From Simmondsia chinensis (lineage: Eukaryota > Streptophyta > Magnoliopsida > Caryophyllales > Simmondsiaceae), in assembly GCA_018398585.1 (NCBI GenBank), contig JAGTTD010000001.1, positions 37,587,938 to 37,651,937 of the forward strand: 64,000 nt of DNA, given 5' to 3'. Under the pieces are notes generated by a model, which saw only the letters and a list, made by a program, of their open reading frames with translations, searched no databases and was not told where the DNA came from. Position 1 is the first letter of the stretch. Each line of letters opens with the position of its first letter. The position numbers were made by a program, and so were the translations under genes. Below are positions 33,956-45,440 of the stretch, piece after piece.

Positions 33956-35039
33956 TTAACGGATTTTTGGTACACAAATTTTTGTGGGTCCTTCAGTGTT
34001 AGTCTTGACATTTGGAGGTTGAGATCCCTTTGGAACCCAAATCATCTTTATTTTTCTCAAATTCTTTTTAAATGGGCATTGATGCACAAGATGCCCATGA
34101 TCACCATAGTAATGACATCTTATAGAGTTTATCGGTGGTGAGGAGGCTTTGACAAAAAGTGTGTTCAATTTTTTCTTTTGAGCATTTCCATTATAACCAA
34201 TTCCCTCTTTATTATAAGTGGGTCTTTGAGAAGTGAGTATTTTTTCAAGTGTTTCTTCTCCCTTGAGAAATTTACTTGAAATTTTTGAGAGTTCTTCCAC
34301 TTGTTCTTTCAAAGACCCATTCTCTTTAACCAATAATTGATCTTCCTTTGATTCTTCATTTTTACTTTCATTTGAAATGAGCTTTTCTTCCAAGAATTGC
34401 GTCTTGTTTATCAATGTTTCAACTTGATCATTTAATGACTGTATTTTTGCTTTCAAAGATTCATTTTCAAGCTTAAACACTAAATATTGTTTTGGCTTTT
34501 TTTGTAGCTCATTTTTCTTTGAAGAGTATTTGTTTCTCAATTTTTCAAATGCACTATATAATTCAAGATAAATCATTTACCTCATCTTCTTCAAGTTCTT
34601 CTTCTTCTTCAGATTCGATGGCCATGAGACACGAATCTACTTGCTCCTCTTCACTTCTATGAGGGGATTCTTCATTTGACTCTCTTCCAAATATGGCTTC
34701 AAGTTTGTCCTAAATCTACTTTGCATTCTTGCAACTTTTGACATAATTAAACACATTGGGAGTAATAGTGCATAATAATTGGAAGTGGGCTTTAGCATTT
34801 TTCTCAAGCTTTGTTTTGTCATTTTGAATGAGCTTATTTTCAAATTCATCAAGAACTGCATTTTCTTTATTCATTGAAGGAGCAAAATCACCATTTTGTG
34901 TGATTAGCCACAAATCAAAATCAATAGAGCTAATAAAAATTCTCGTTTTAAGTTTCCAATAGAAAAAGTTTTTTCCGTCAAAAAGTGGAGGTTTCTCGGT
35001 GGATTGACCATCGACCAAAATAGGTGCAAAATTTGCCAT
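33956..35039 (-). pseudogene. Copia D gag
   Basis: The ATG at 35039 (MANFAPILVDGQS) lies about 45 bases after the primer site and starts the typical SIRE-type gag: 'PPLFDGKNFFYWK', 'FISSIDFDLW'. A frameshift near 34720 leads to other frames. From 34576 the frame has a coiled-coil-like glutamate/lysine-rich stretch and a zinc knuckle C-H-Y-Y-G..H-G-H..C in which the second cysteine is tyrosine. A stop follows at 33956. Confidence 0.83.
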
Positions 35040-35084
35040 AAGGATCACTCTGAAGTTGTTAGACCAAAAAATAAGAGTACTAGC

Positions 35085-35096
35085 TCTGATACCAAT
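35085..35096 (-). other. Primer binding site of copia D
   Basis: TTGGTATCAGAGC on the minus strand follows the LTR end TTGGGCCTTCA within a few bases and complements tRNA-Met. Confidence 0.85.
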
Positions 35097-36621
35097 TGAA
35101 GGCCCAAAAAGCAATCTAAGAGGGGGGTGAATTAGGTTCTTTCCTGACAAATAAAAATTTAAACTTTAAGAACCAAAAAATCGATTAGTAGTTGAATCAA
35201 TAAATATGAAATGCAGAAATTAAAGCCAAGAAAAATAATGTACAGAGAATTTTATAGTGGTTCACTTCCAACCCGGAAGCTAGTCCACTCCTCAAGTGAC
35301 TACTCTTAGTCACTTAAGCCTTTTAACTAAGCTTGATGATCCTTTTTAAAAATAGGCTCAGGATCCAACCTTTACAACTGGTCTTTTTGTACATAGGCTC
35401 AAGACCAACCTTTTACAACTGATCTTTTTGTAACGGTAGGCTTAGGATCTAACCTTTTACAACTGATCTTTTTATACGTAGGCTAAAAAACAACCTTTTT
35501 ACAGTGAAGTGAATTTAAGTATTGAAAGAATTAAAGAACTCAACTTCTTCACTCTTTCAAGAGTGAATTGACACTTGATCAAGCTTAGCCAAAGCTAAGG
35601 ATATGCTAATTAAGCTCAATGATCAACAATAAAGAGAACTAGTGATGCTAAAGAAAACTTTAAACAAGAATTCGAAAACAAACCGTTAAAGCACAAGAGT
35701 AAGAGCCCTTTTTGAGAGATTTCTTAGAGTCTATTAGAAGTGTTGTTTCTTGATTTAAAACCAAATCATTTAACCTCTATATATAGGCCAAGAAAGGCCT
35801 AGGAGCCGTTGGGAGCATTTCAAAAGAAAACTGGAAAGAAATTGGTCCAAAATGTAGCCGTTAGAGCCTGTTGGGGGCTGTGTGTGGACACACAACCTCT
35901 ATGTGTTGACACACAATAGTTCCAGAGGGCTACTGCATGTTTGTGTGTCAACACATGCTTTCTGTGTGTCGACACTCACCATACCTAGGTGAATTTTGAC
36001 GTTTTTGACCATTTAGCTTGATTGATGGGATAATTTTACCATAATAGCTAAGTTGATTGATTAATTAATTGATTTCCATATTAGCTTAAAGTTTTGAATT
36101 AATTTCCTATTTTGCTTTGATCATAATGATAAGTTATTGCATAAATCAAGCTAAATTATCACCCATTTAAAATTTATCTTGTTTGATTTGATCATGCTTT
36201 TCAAAAGAACCAATCTTGAAAAATATTTTCATGATAAGCTAGATTGGCTTAATTTTAAATTGAATATTTTTTGAATAAAATTTGAAAATCAATTTTTAAA
36301 AATATTTCAAAAACATTTTTGTTGGAGCATCACATATCAATATTGAGACTTGGACTCAATTAATATATCCCGATCCTAAGTCTTAGACAATAAAAATGAA
36401 TAACTTTGAGGCACTTGGACTTGGATCATGTTCTCTTCAACTTTGATCTCTTTTCTTCTTGATTCATTATCTTAGAAAGCTTCGTATCAACATGATTATT
36501 ATTGATTTTCTTAGCTTTCTTATGAGTCATTTAGACGCAAGATTAGAGCCATTTAAACACTATGACTCACTAAATGGTTGTTATCATCAAAATTACAATA
36601 TAAATGACTTTAGGGCCAACA
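35097..36621 (-). mobile_element. 5' LTR of copia D
   Basis: This 1525-bp LTR has TATATATA at 35778-35785 in minus orientation as promoter element. Four GTGT(C/T)(G/A)ACAC-like palindromes lie at 35880-35990, compared with two in the 3' LTR. Bounded by TGTTGG..CTTCA on the minus strand and followed outside by TCGAT. Confidence 0.87.
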
Positions 36622-36626
36622 TCGAT

Positions 36627-36887
36627 TAAGCAACGAAGCGCTATGGGATGTACTTGGTTCACCAAATTATGATCCAATGGATCTTTCTTCTGCGTAAGTG
36701 GTTGGGTTTTTCCAATCAGTCTTCAAATATGCCTCAATAATGCTTGATTTTGCCTGAATTCTTCTTTCGTCCACTTTGATGTGTTCAACATGAAAATGTA
36801 CTTAAATAACAACCGAACACACACGTGGAGGCCGAATATATGACAGAAATGCGAAATAAAATATGTAAAAATCATGCGTATTAAACA
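36627..36887 (-). mobile_element. 5' LTR of Athila C, proximal part
   Basis: This continues the C LTR from the TCGAT duplication and matches 18580-18838 of the sister LTR. It ends TTAAACA, the worn inverse of TGTTGATA. It borders the resumed leader of copia B. Confidence 0.84.
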
Positions 36888-37348
36888 TCTATAGGGATAA
36901 ACCAAAGTGCAAAGAAGTGATGCGACCACACTGCCATAGAGTATTACATGTATTTGTATGGAGGTTTAGGTAATGGTTTACACTTGACTAGCATGATGCA
37001 TTAGCCTCCCCTAGGAGCTCTGTTGTGTTATGTTAGAGACTAAGGTAAAGTGGTGAGTTAATCATGTCCAGTAAGAGTTACAAGAAAACATGTTAATTGA
37101 GAATAGTTCTTACCTGAACTAGCTTTGAGCGACCCCGCTGCCGGGGAGTAAGGAATGGTGTGTTTGGGCAATCATTGTATGCATGATAGTATAGTTTAGT
37201 GGATATCTAACTTATTGTGTATGCTAAATTGAAAGAATACACATTACTGCATTATACATGACTCTTGTTAGACAGTTACACGAATGTTTGTATTTACAGT
37301 ATTTTGAATTGTATACGTCTGGTGAACTTCCTTGATTACTAATGCATA
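36888..37348 (+). other. Leader of copia B, right part
   Basis: This is homologous to 5391-5851 of element A ('gggataaaccaaagt'). It is non-coding and leads directly to the gag fragment. Confidence 0.65.
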
Positions 37349-37879
37349 ATGAACTCTGACCAAATTATTTTGCCTAAAAAAACCAAGTTGGACTTAGTTA
37401 TTACTCACAAGGGACCTACTGGAAAGAAAGGAAAGGGCAAGGTTGCTATAGTAGCAACGAAGTCCATAAAGAAGTCGGCAAAAGAAAAGTGTTTCTTTTA
37501 CGGGAAGATTGGCCACTGGATGAAAAACTGCACTAAGTACTTAGCTTCTCTTCTTAGAAATAGTACTAAGCCATCCGGTGAAGAAATGTTCATATCTCAT
37601 TTAGTTCAGCCGTGCACAATTGAGAGTCCATCAGGTTCCTGGTGTGTGGACTCAGGTTTAACTGACCATGCCTGTAATATGTTACGGGGCCTCAGGCTAA
37701 CCAAAAGGCTACTTGATGGGGAGCTATACCTGATGGTCAGGGACAGTACAAGAGTGGTGGTCTTAAGTGTAGGAGATGTTAGCTCAGTCTTTAGTGTTCG
37801 AGTTTTTGATTTTAAAAGATTGATTATTTGTAGTTACTCTGCACAAGAATTTGATTTCTGTAACTCGTTTTGTGAATAA
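37349..37879 (+). pseudogene. Copia B gag C-terminus and protease
   Basis: A 176-codon open frame begins MNSDQIILPKKTK. It carries a zinc knuckle C-F-F-Y-G..G-H..N-C (second Cys replaced by Tyr), then 'SGSWCVDSGLTDHACN', the aspartic protease active site with D-S-G intact. The protease domain ends around 'VGDVSSVFSV'. The N-terminal gag domain is missing. It is better preserved than the homologue in A (5852-6350) but lacks partners to act with. Confidence 0.78.
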
Positions 37880-38640
37880 TTATTATTCAGTTGATTTTGA
37901 TTGTGAACCTTTTAATACAAAAAATAAATTTGGAAAATTACTTTTATAAATGGTTTATTCATGTTGTTTATTAATCGAAACTCTCATGTTTGTTTAAACG
38001 AATCTAACACAAGCTTACTTGTTCAATCTCCTAAAAGAAAACACCTTGAAAGGGATATTGCCTATACATGGCACCAACATTTAGGTTACACTAATTCGAA
38101 CAGGATCCAAAGCCTGGTAAAAGATAGACTGATAAAGGCTTTGGACTTGTGGTCATTATCAGTCTGCGAATCCTACATAGAAAGAGAGATGACCAAGTCT
38201 GTCTTTGAGAGTAAAGGCAAAAGGGTTGGTGACTTGCTTGAGCTGGTTCACATAGATGTATGTGGACCAATACATGTTCAGGCAATATGTGAGTATGAGT
38301 ACTTAATCACATTAGTGATGATTACTCAAGGCATGGACATGTTAACCTAATGGGACATAAGTTGGACGTTTTAAAAAAATTCAAAGAGTAAAAAGCTGAA
38401 GGTTAAAAGCTATTAGGTAAACAAGTTAAGTCACTTCGATCAGATTGAGGTGGTGAATATTTTTCAGGTAAATTTTTTGATTTTCTAACTGCAAATGAGA
38501 TAAGATCTCAGCTTTCTACTCTGGGTATACCGCAGCAGAATGGTGTGGCAAATAAAAGGAACATGGACGGTCTTTTCTATAATTTTTGATTAAAAAGGTT
38601 TTTGTAAATACAATGCAAAATACTTAGAGAAGGATTTTGC
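37880..38640 (+). pseudogene. Copia B GAG-pre-integrase and integrase remnant
   Basis: The frame 37961-38350 has 'WHQHLGYTNSNRIQSLVKD' (GAG-pre-integrase) and 'LLELVHIDVCGPI', where the first catalytic Asp of integrase is kept. Further on 'GGEYF' and 'IPQQNGVANKRN' are legible in other frames. The catalytic Glu of the usual VAER motif is lost. The rest of the core is deleted or scrambled. Confidence 0.74.
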
Positions 38641-39761
38641 AAGTAAACTACAAAAACAAAAATAAAATAGTATCATAAGAATTAAAAAAAAATGACACTA
38701 CTTCTGAACAACTAGACACAACTCAAGAAATAGTGGATGCATTAGATGCACCTACTAATAGGAATGAGAATGTTCCAGGTACACGAGAGCTTAGGTGTGG
38801 TGGGAGGATTGTCAGGACACCTGATAGGTTCATAGCGCGAACTTTTAGTGGTTGACCGTGGCATTGAAGTTGATCCTTTTAGTCACAATGAAGCAATTAA
38901 GTCTTATAATTTTGAGCAATTGGTTGAAAGAACTATGCGTGTACAAATTAAATTAAGAGAAAATAGTGACTTTCTTGGTATTATATATCAACAATATACT
39001 ACTCATTAGGAATGATGTGGGGGTGTCATTAGCTGTAAAGACTTGGTTGTCATGATAGCTCAATATGAAGGACATCGGAGAAGCCAGCTCTACTCTTAGG
39101 ATTAAGCTTCTGCGAGGTCGTAAGAGTAGGATGTTGGGTCTTTCTCTAGCCACTTATGTTGATAAAATGTTGTTAAGGTATTGCATGGAGGACTCTAAAA
39201 AAGGTTTTTTTACCTTTCAAGCATGGAGTTCCTTTTTCTGTTTAGAGCATCGCTCCATGGCACATCAAGAGAAGGAACAATTGAGGAATATTCCATATGC
39301 TTTGGCAGTGGGAGCCTCATGTATGCCATGTTGTGCACGAGACCAGATATTTGCTATGCTGTGGTATAGTAAGCAGGTGTCAGTCTAACTCCGGTCCGAT
39401 GCTCGAGGTGGCAATGAAGCATTTTCTCAAGTACTTAAGAAGGACTAGTATGCTGATCTTTCAAAGTGATGAGCTGGTTCTAGTTGGATATATTGTTTTA
39501 AGACTTTCAGTCAAATATATATGCCAGACGTTCAACGTCCGGGCATGACGTTACCCTTGGAGTAGGAGCCATTAGTAGAAGGAATGTCAAGTAGTATTGT
39601 ATTGATGACTTCACCACAGAGGCTAAATACGTTGTAGCTTCAGAAGCTGCATAGAGGGCATGTTGGTTCAGATAGAATAATTGACCTAGTGGACTTTTGT
39701 TCATACACAAAAGAGATGAGTATAAAGCTTGTCATAAATTAGATTTAGGACAAGTGCCAGA
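38641..39761 (+). pseudogene. Copia B RT second half and RNase H
   Basis: The linker 'CGGRIVRTPDRFI' is followed by a jump to post-YVDD sequence ('KDIGEASSTLRIKLLRGRKSRMLGL', 'ATYVDKMLLRYC') and RNase H ('NIPYALAVGAS', 'CARDQI', 'LKYLRRT'). The RT palm core is absent, at the same place as in element A. Frames 39065-39388 and 39297-39548 overlap because of frameshifts. A polypurine-like tract precedes the LTR. Confidence 0.72.
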
Positions 39762-42028
39762 TGTTAGGAATAGTGTCCTAAAATCCAGATTTATTATGTT
39801 AATATTATTTTATTAAAGAATAAAATTGAAGTTCTAGTCATTTCCTTGTTTAATTTGTGTCAGTGAGCATTTATACTGCATGTGATTTTCTTTTTGGAAA
39901 CATCCATGAGTTGAGTGTAATCCTCAAACTACAATTTATATGCTTGTTCTAAGTGGTTTATGAGATTAACCCATAGATAGACTTGGAACAAATGGCATGG
40001 ATTGTTGTTTGAAAGACTCATAGTCGAAGATAAGTTTGGACCACTTGTATGCTAAGACTATAACGTGACACTTTAGATGACTTGTCTTGGTCATGTGGAT
40101 GGTGATCCAAAAGTGTTGTGTTAGTGTGTTTAATAAGACTGACACACTGAGTTGGACCATGTGAGTTGCTTGTTTCTAAACTGCTATCGGAGATGAGTGA
40201 TTTATGTTGTATTGTTTGAACAGCGACTCCAAATCCTGAGAGTATTCTGAACTTGTGCATGGAGCGTTAGTTACTTTGGTGTACTATAAATAAGGTCTAA
40301 AGGCATGATAGAATTCCCACGTATACTGGGCAGCGGCGTGAAATGTGACAAGGATCAGGTATTCAATAGGGAATCTATAATCTCTTATGAAATACAGATA
40401 TCCCCTTAGTTGATTTGTAAGTATTTGAATAGTTCGGAAACTTTGGCCAAAGTATTCCAAGTGTTTGATATTTGGAATTTATGCTATTAATATGTTCAAG
40501 TATAAATGAATTATTTAGTGAAGGGCGAGTCGGTAACTAATGGAGAAGCTGTGAGAAGGTGAATGGTAGTAGTTATACTTAATCTTTATCATGGACATTT
40601 AGTAGAGGGGTTGTTGTTATCAATACAGTCTATTAGGGAGATATCCAATAAATGGTTTAAGTCTGGAGTGTAGTGAGATTTATTAAGTGGAATTTAAGTC
40701 TTATTAAATGGTAATTAAATTATTTTATGAGATGATTAATTTAACCAATTTGGAGCTAGATTTAAATTTTTCCTAAGTCCCTGGGTAAGGCTCTATATTT
40801 ATTGCCATCGAAAAAATATTAAAGAATTCATGAGATGAATTATTTATCAATGAGATGGGTAAATTAATTTTGGCAAACATTATTCATGAAATGAAAAAAA
40901 ATTAAAAATTGTAAAATTAAATAATTATGGAAAATTAAAATTCATAAGATGAATTTTTGCATTTGAAAAACAAAAAAAAGGGGGCTGAAAGATGCACAGG
41001 GGTACTGATCCATGTGCACTGAACTGGTCGAGCGCTGGAACGTCCTCCATGGCTTGATCCATGCCTTCGGGCACGGACCAACCAGAGCATGCCATGTGTA
41101 GACAAGGACCAATCCCCAAGCGACATGTGGCAGGGAGATCAGCTTAAATTGTCCCTGGGTAAAAACGCTGCATTTTACTTGTGTAAGTGTGTGATACGAT
41201 GCTTTTTCTTTTAAAGCCAGCGAATCCCACATCGAAAAATATTAGAATTTTTTGCCCCGACAGCCTACTATAAATAGAGGTACCTATTCTAAGGGTTTTA
41301 TAATTTCAATTTGAAATAACATTTTTAGAGTTTCTAAAATTGTTTCAGTGACCTAATTGTAGAGAAAATTTTTTGTTGAAATTTGTCTTTCCTTGTTTAA
41401 TATTTTTCGGAGCCCACCCTCTGGGCAGTTCGAGGTCATTGCGTAGAAGATTGCGGGGTCTCGATTTCTAGTTTTTTTTGAAGATTATTATTTCTTTCTG
41501 GTTATCTTATTTTGGAGCAAATCCAAGTATGTTCTTCTTTCCTTCGCTTTTAATTTTCGCTTTTCTATTTATTTACAATATTCGTTAGTATTTAGACTGT
41601 GCATGAATGTATTAGAGTAACAGGCCTGTAGATCTAAATTAAGAATTTAGATATGTGGATTTAAATTATGAATTTAAATCTGTAGGTTTGAAATTTGAAA
41701 TTTTAAATCAACCCTAGGTTTAGAATTATAAATTCGAATTATAAATTCTAAACCCTTCTGCTGCATAAATTTTATAAAATTAGGGAGAATTTTTGAAATT
41801 CATCCCAACCACCAGTATTAGGGCAAAGGGTTTATAGAGATGAACATATTCCTGGGAACTCTCGCACGTGAGGTGTCACGAAACGTGACTCTTTGACCGA
41901 AGGCTTAGGTAGAGAGAAGTGTCTCCTACTTTGAGTGCTCTAATAGGTACCCCTTGTTGTGACCACAATTGAAAAATTGTGAACCCAATGATTGGTATCA
42001 CAGTTTATTTTTTCAACCAAAATATTTT
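39762..42028 (+). mobile_element. 3' LTR of copia B (L3)
   Basis: It starts TGTTAGGAATAGTGTCC and matches L2 over its length, with substitutions and small indels. TATA box at 41269-41276. The last ~25 bases are worn (expected TTTTTCCAACA is not intact), so the end is set by the likely target duplication TATAG. Confidence 0.8.
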
Positions 42029-42033
42029 TATAG

Positions 42034-43044
42034 CTAGCAAATTTAGTTTTGAAATCACTAAGTTCAAGTCTATGTCAAGTAAGAACTTTGACACGAAAGA
42101 CTTCGGAGAAGCTAGAAAACTTCTTGGTTAGAGTTAGGAGTAAGAAAATTGTTCATTTGTTTTAGAGTCATCATTTTGAAAAGGTATTAGTTTGGTTTAA
42201 CATGAGTGATACAGACTTTCTAATATGCCTATGCTTGTCCACATGAAATTTTCTATTACTCTGTACCCTTGTAGTGATGCTCTAAAGCTGAGATGTCAAA
42301 AGTTCCATATGCTAACGCAATAGTATCCATCATGTATGTCATGACTTGGACTCGACTGGACTGAGCATACGATAAGTGTTCTATTTAGGTTTATAGCACC
42401 CCTTGGAAAAGCTTATTGGTCAGGAGTCAAATGGCTCCTAAGATACATAAAGGGTACAAAGTTAGGCAGAACATGTGGTCTAAATTGTGTTGACTTCAAC
42501 CTTAGAAGACATTCGGACTCTGATTATGGTGGAGATATGACAGGAGAAAATCTATTACAGCTTACATTTTCACCTAAAATGGTGGAGCTATAAGTTGGAA
42601 ATCGAAGATCCAATCTGTAGCTGCTTTGTCTATAACTAATGCTGAATTTCTAGCCTTGACTATTGCAATGAAGGAGGCCATGTGTTTAAGTGGACTCTTA
42701 TCTGAACTTCAAGTTACTACTAAACCATCCATAGTCTATTCCCATAGTCAGTCAGGAGTTGCCCTAAGTGAGAATCCTATTTTCCATGAATGGACCAAAT
42801 ACATTTATGTTAAGAGAAACTTAATAAGGGACTTAATTGATGAGAAGCAAATTGATATACAAAAAATTGGCATGGATGACACTCCAGCCGATATGGACAC
42901 GAAAGTAGTGAGCTTGAACAAGTTGACAACGTGTATCAACTTGGTCCACGCCAATTGGAATCTTGGCCAATCGAGGATCCATATTCCCTCCTATCTCTAC
43001 AGAAAGACTAGCATTTAATATATATGTCAACTAAGGTGGAGAAT
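42034..43044 (+). pseudogene. Copia E RT end and RNase H
   Basis: Immediately after B the frame reads 'ASKFSFEITKFKSM', then 'NFDTKDFGEARKLLG', which continues the RT block cut at 13887. RNase H pieces follow, with 'GTKLGRTCGLN' in another frame. The 130-codon frame 42626-43018 ('SITNAEFLALTIAMKEAMCLSGLL', 'SQSGVALSENPIFHEWTKYI', 'NPADM'-like 'TPADMDTKV') covers the C-terminal half. The H..H/K pattern is typical of Tork-like copia. AAGGTGGAGAAT at 43033-43044 is the polypurine tract. Confidence 0.8.
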
Positions 43045-43835
43045 TGTTATATATTTGGTCTCTATATATATTAATTTTTATGTTTTCTAAAATAAAATAT
43101 GTATTTAAAATAGGGTCAAAATCACTATAATTTATTACCAAATTACGCATAAATTGCTAATGTTTGAATTTATGCCTTGGAAATGTCAAGTCATGGGGGC
43201 CATCATTACCCTTGCCGTCCTGCATGGGGGGTTATGGTGCTTATAACCTTTTTGACATTCCTTGTTGATTTTTGCAGAAGGTGGAAGATCTTCCATACAC
43301 CCCTAGTTTACCTTTTCCTTTACGATCGTTGGCTCATGGATGGCTGAGATTTGAGTTGGTCTACTTAAGCCCCTCTCTTCTCATTTTTCATAGCAAGACT
43401 AAAAAAATTTCAGAGTTTTGATCTCCGGTATTTCTTCTATAAGTAGTTGAAGCAATCGGTGATGCCCTTGGCTCTGCCCCAGTACCGGTGTCGTCCCCTT
43501 GGCCTCATTCCAGAACCGGCATCCATTAAGTCAATGCATCTTTAGGGTAGAGTTAAAGGTTTAGGTTGTAAAACATTCTTTGGGGTTAGCCTAGATTAAG
43601 ATTGTTGAATTTGCTTATATTTGTAATTAAAACATTATAGTGGAGAATCTTCTCTAGTTTTAGAGGGGATCATGGATGTAGACTTAGTCCGAACAACGTT
43701 AAATCCCGTGTCTTGTATCTCTAGTGTTTTTTTTTTTTTTTCATTCCTTTTTCAGGCAATATTTTCATTTGTATTTTTCAAAATCCCAATTTGTAACTCT
43801 AAGTCATAACTCGAAGCACTCAAATCACAACATCA
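43045..43835 (+). mobile_element. 3' LTR of copia E (end uncertain)
   Basis: It begins TGTTATATATTTGG directly after the polypurine tract. The block 'gatgtagacttagtccgaac' followed by 'gttaaatcccgtgtctt' is typical of the U5 side of plant copia LTRs. The end is guessed at 'aaatcacaaca'. No 5' LTR of E was found on the left side of the nest. Confidence 0.6.
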
Positions 43836-44455
43836 CAAATACAAGACATGATGCAGCGAGCTGAATGGCGACATGGCTTGGCGGTAGGAAGGACTTGGCG
43901 TGACGCCAAGTAGGGCAGGTCCGTGTGGGCGTTAGTTGGGAGCCACGTGTTTGGCCTTGTTTTTAGGAAAGTTTAGTTACTTTACTTATCTCATTTAATT
44001 CCAGATTTTATTGTTATTAGGATAGGAAAGTTTAGGTATTTTACTTATCTAGCTTTATTTCCGATTTTATTCAGATTTTGATTCCATTAATTTTAGTAGA
44101 TTTAAATCTTTATCTTCCCTATAAAAGGAGGAGAGGGGGTTAGGCTCTTGATCATCCAATTTAAATTCCAATAAATTATTTTATCCCTTTTGTAATCTCG
44201 AGTTCTCGACCTATGAGAAACAAGCTTATGAACCTCTTTTGTTAATTTTATTTCAGTTATAATAAAATTCAAAAGGGAAGGCCGTTGAACCATCTCGTTG
44301 CCCAATTTTCCCATCACGCGTTGCATCAAGACAATGTGAGGATGAGTCTATCATAAACTAAATTCAGCATTAGCATGCTCTAAGCCTTAGGTTCAAGGAT
44401 AGCCTTTCCGAATGTTAAGTGATTTAAATATATATTCGAAGGATGAAGCTAGAGT
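43836..44455 (+). other. Promoter/leader-like sequence before a gypsy remnant
   Basis: 'CCCTATAAAAGGAGG' near 44117 is a strong TATA context, and 'gttcaaggatagcc' style sequence follows. It could be the LTR or leader of the gypsy remnant to the right, but no LTR boundaries or partner were found. Confidence 0.4.
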
Positions 44456-45440
44456 TGGCATACATTCTTCAAACTTTTAAGCCTAGAATGTTCAAACAAT
44501 TTGGAGACCTTGGCATATGACATTGAAGTGAATCTTGCCAACATGGTGCAAATACTCTTATATGACAAGTGGAAAAAGGAAGAAGATGCATAAGAGACCG
44601 AAATAGTGGAATCCATGCTAATCTGCTTTACTCCTTCAAAGATTATCAAAATGCAAAAGAAGTCTAGAAAGGAAAGTTTTTAACCTGGTGAAAAGTCAAG
44701 AAAGAATGGGTACCATTGGAGGAACTACAAGAAAGGAAGTTTATTTTTCTCAATTCCGATATCCCTTGCCTGTTACAGGCCCTCTACGGTAAAAAGTTCA
44801 TTTGATTGCTAGATCCAAATTTTTCTAAAAAGGCAGGACTTGCTACCAACCCAAATCACTACGAATACAAGCAAGTAAATGATCATCCAATTGAAAATGG
44901 CATAGCCTTCAAAGGCCTTCTCATGCAACTTCTTTGATGAGGGGAAAGTCAAACTCGAATCCTACCACCCTCCAACCATGTTTGGGACATTTGTTGGCTT
45001 GATATCGTTGTCACTTTGTTGCAGCCACATTGTCCTCCATAACTTAAGGGATATCTTCAAGTCATCCAATTATGAAGCTTGGATCCTATGGTTTCCCAAC
45101 TATAAAAGGAGCTTGTTGTTTCAAATGAACAAAGATGGTTCGATAGATAATATCAAATCTCTCAGCCTTGGCAAGAAAAGAAGCGAATTAGGGGCAGGAC
45201 CCATAGTTTAAGACAGAATATAAGAAGAAGCTTGAAGAAATGAAATAAGAAGCTACACTCGTAGATTTAAGGACATAAAACCATTGCATTCCTGTTACTT
45301 TCATAGAGTTCTTCCCAAAAGCATATTTCACCACTAGAAAACTCTTTGCATGAACCATCTGGTTCTCGCCAAAAGAAAGGATGAAGTGGAAGTTAAACTA
45401 ACTAAAATCCAAGTCTCTCGAATATAAAAGTTCTAGCAAA
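44456..45440 (+). pseudogene. Ty3/gypsy gag-to-protease remnant
   Basis: One frame reads 'LEELQERKFIFLNSDIPCLL', then 'NPNHYEYKQVNDHPIENGIAFKGLL'. This matches the conserved plant gypsy linker between gag and protease (usual form: PDSD-P..LL, DPNYCKYHR-V-HP-EKC). The cysteine and histidine positions are partly lost. Downstream an open frame of 77 codons (44978-45211) and the piece 'EFFPKAYF' fit the region before the protease. No enzyme domain survives. Confidence 0.6.

Larger units (their letters stand above)
29049..36621 (-). mobile_element. SIRE/Maximus-like copia element D
   Basis: This 7573-bp element has two ~1.52 kb LTRs, a tRNA-Met primer site and a polypurine tract on the minus strand. 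Perfect target duplications TCGAT lie at 29044-29048 and 36622-36626. The intact sister LTR of C (18574-18586) shows the same site with a single TCGAT. Gag (FFYWK..DFDLW), integrase and RT ([13 protein letters not shown]) features place it in the SIRE/Maximus group. RNase H is deleted, and RT carries a 146-bp tandem duplication. It is the innermost and youngest member of the nest. Confidence 0.9.
17405..36887 (-). mobile_element. Athila-type Ty3/gypsy element C, interrupted by D
   Basis: After removing D the element is about 11.9 kb. Order on the minus strand: 5' LTR (36887-36627 joined to 29048-27837), tRNA-Asp primer site, gag, protease, RT-RNase H, integrase, an extra ORF, and a long 3' untranslated region with duplicated blocks and a SINE, then 3' LTR. 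Layout, size, primer type and the extra ORF downstream of pol point to the Athila clade. Gag and pol up to RNase H share one frame with few stops. The target duplication is not preserved (left GACTT, right TCTAT, where copia A reads GACTTCTAT). Confidence 0.85.
13888..42028 (+). mobile_element. Copia element B, interrupted by C and D
   Basis: It is a copia element of about 8.7 kb once the insertions are removed. It has two LTRs of ~2.27 kb, a tRNA-Met primer site, an AT-rich leader, partial gag, protease, GAG-pre-integrase, partial integrase, RT second half and RNase H. The left flank GATAG and right flank TATAG (4 of 5 identical) are the likely target duplication. Joining the flanks restores the reading frame of host element E across the junction. 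The Athila element C sits in the leader. Confidence 0.8.

Noticed and set aside
17405..36887. Target site duplication of Athila C
   Set aside because: Left GACTT and right TCTAT do not match; comparison with copia A (GACTTCTAT) suggests the right copy was partly lost, so no duplication is claimed.
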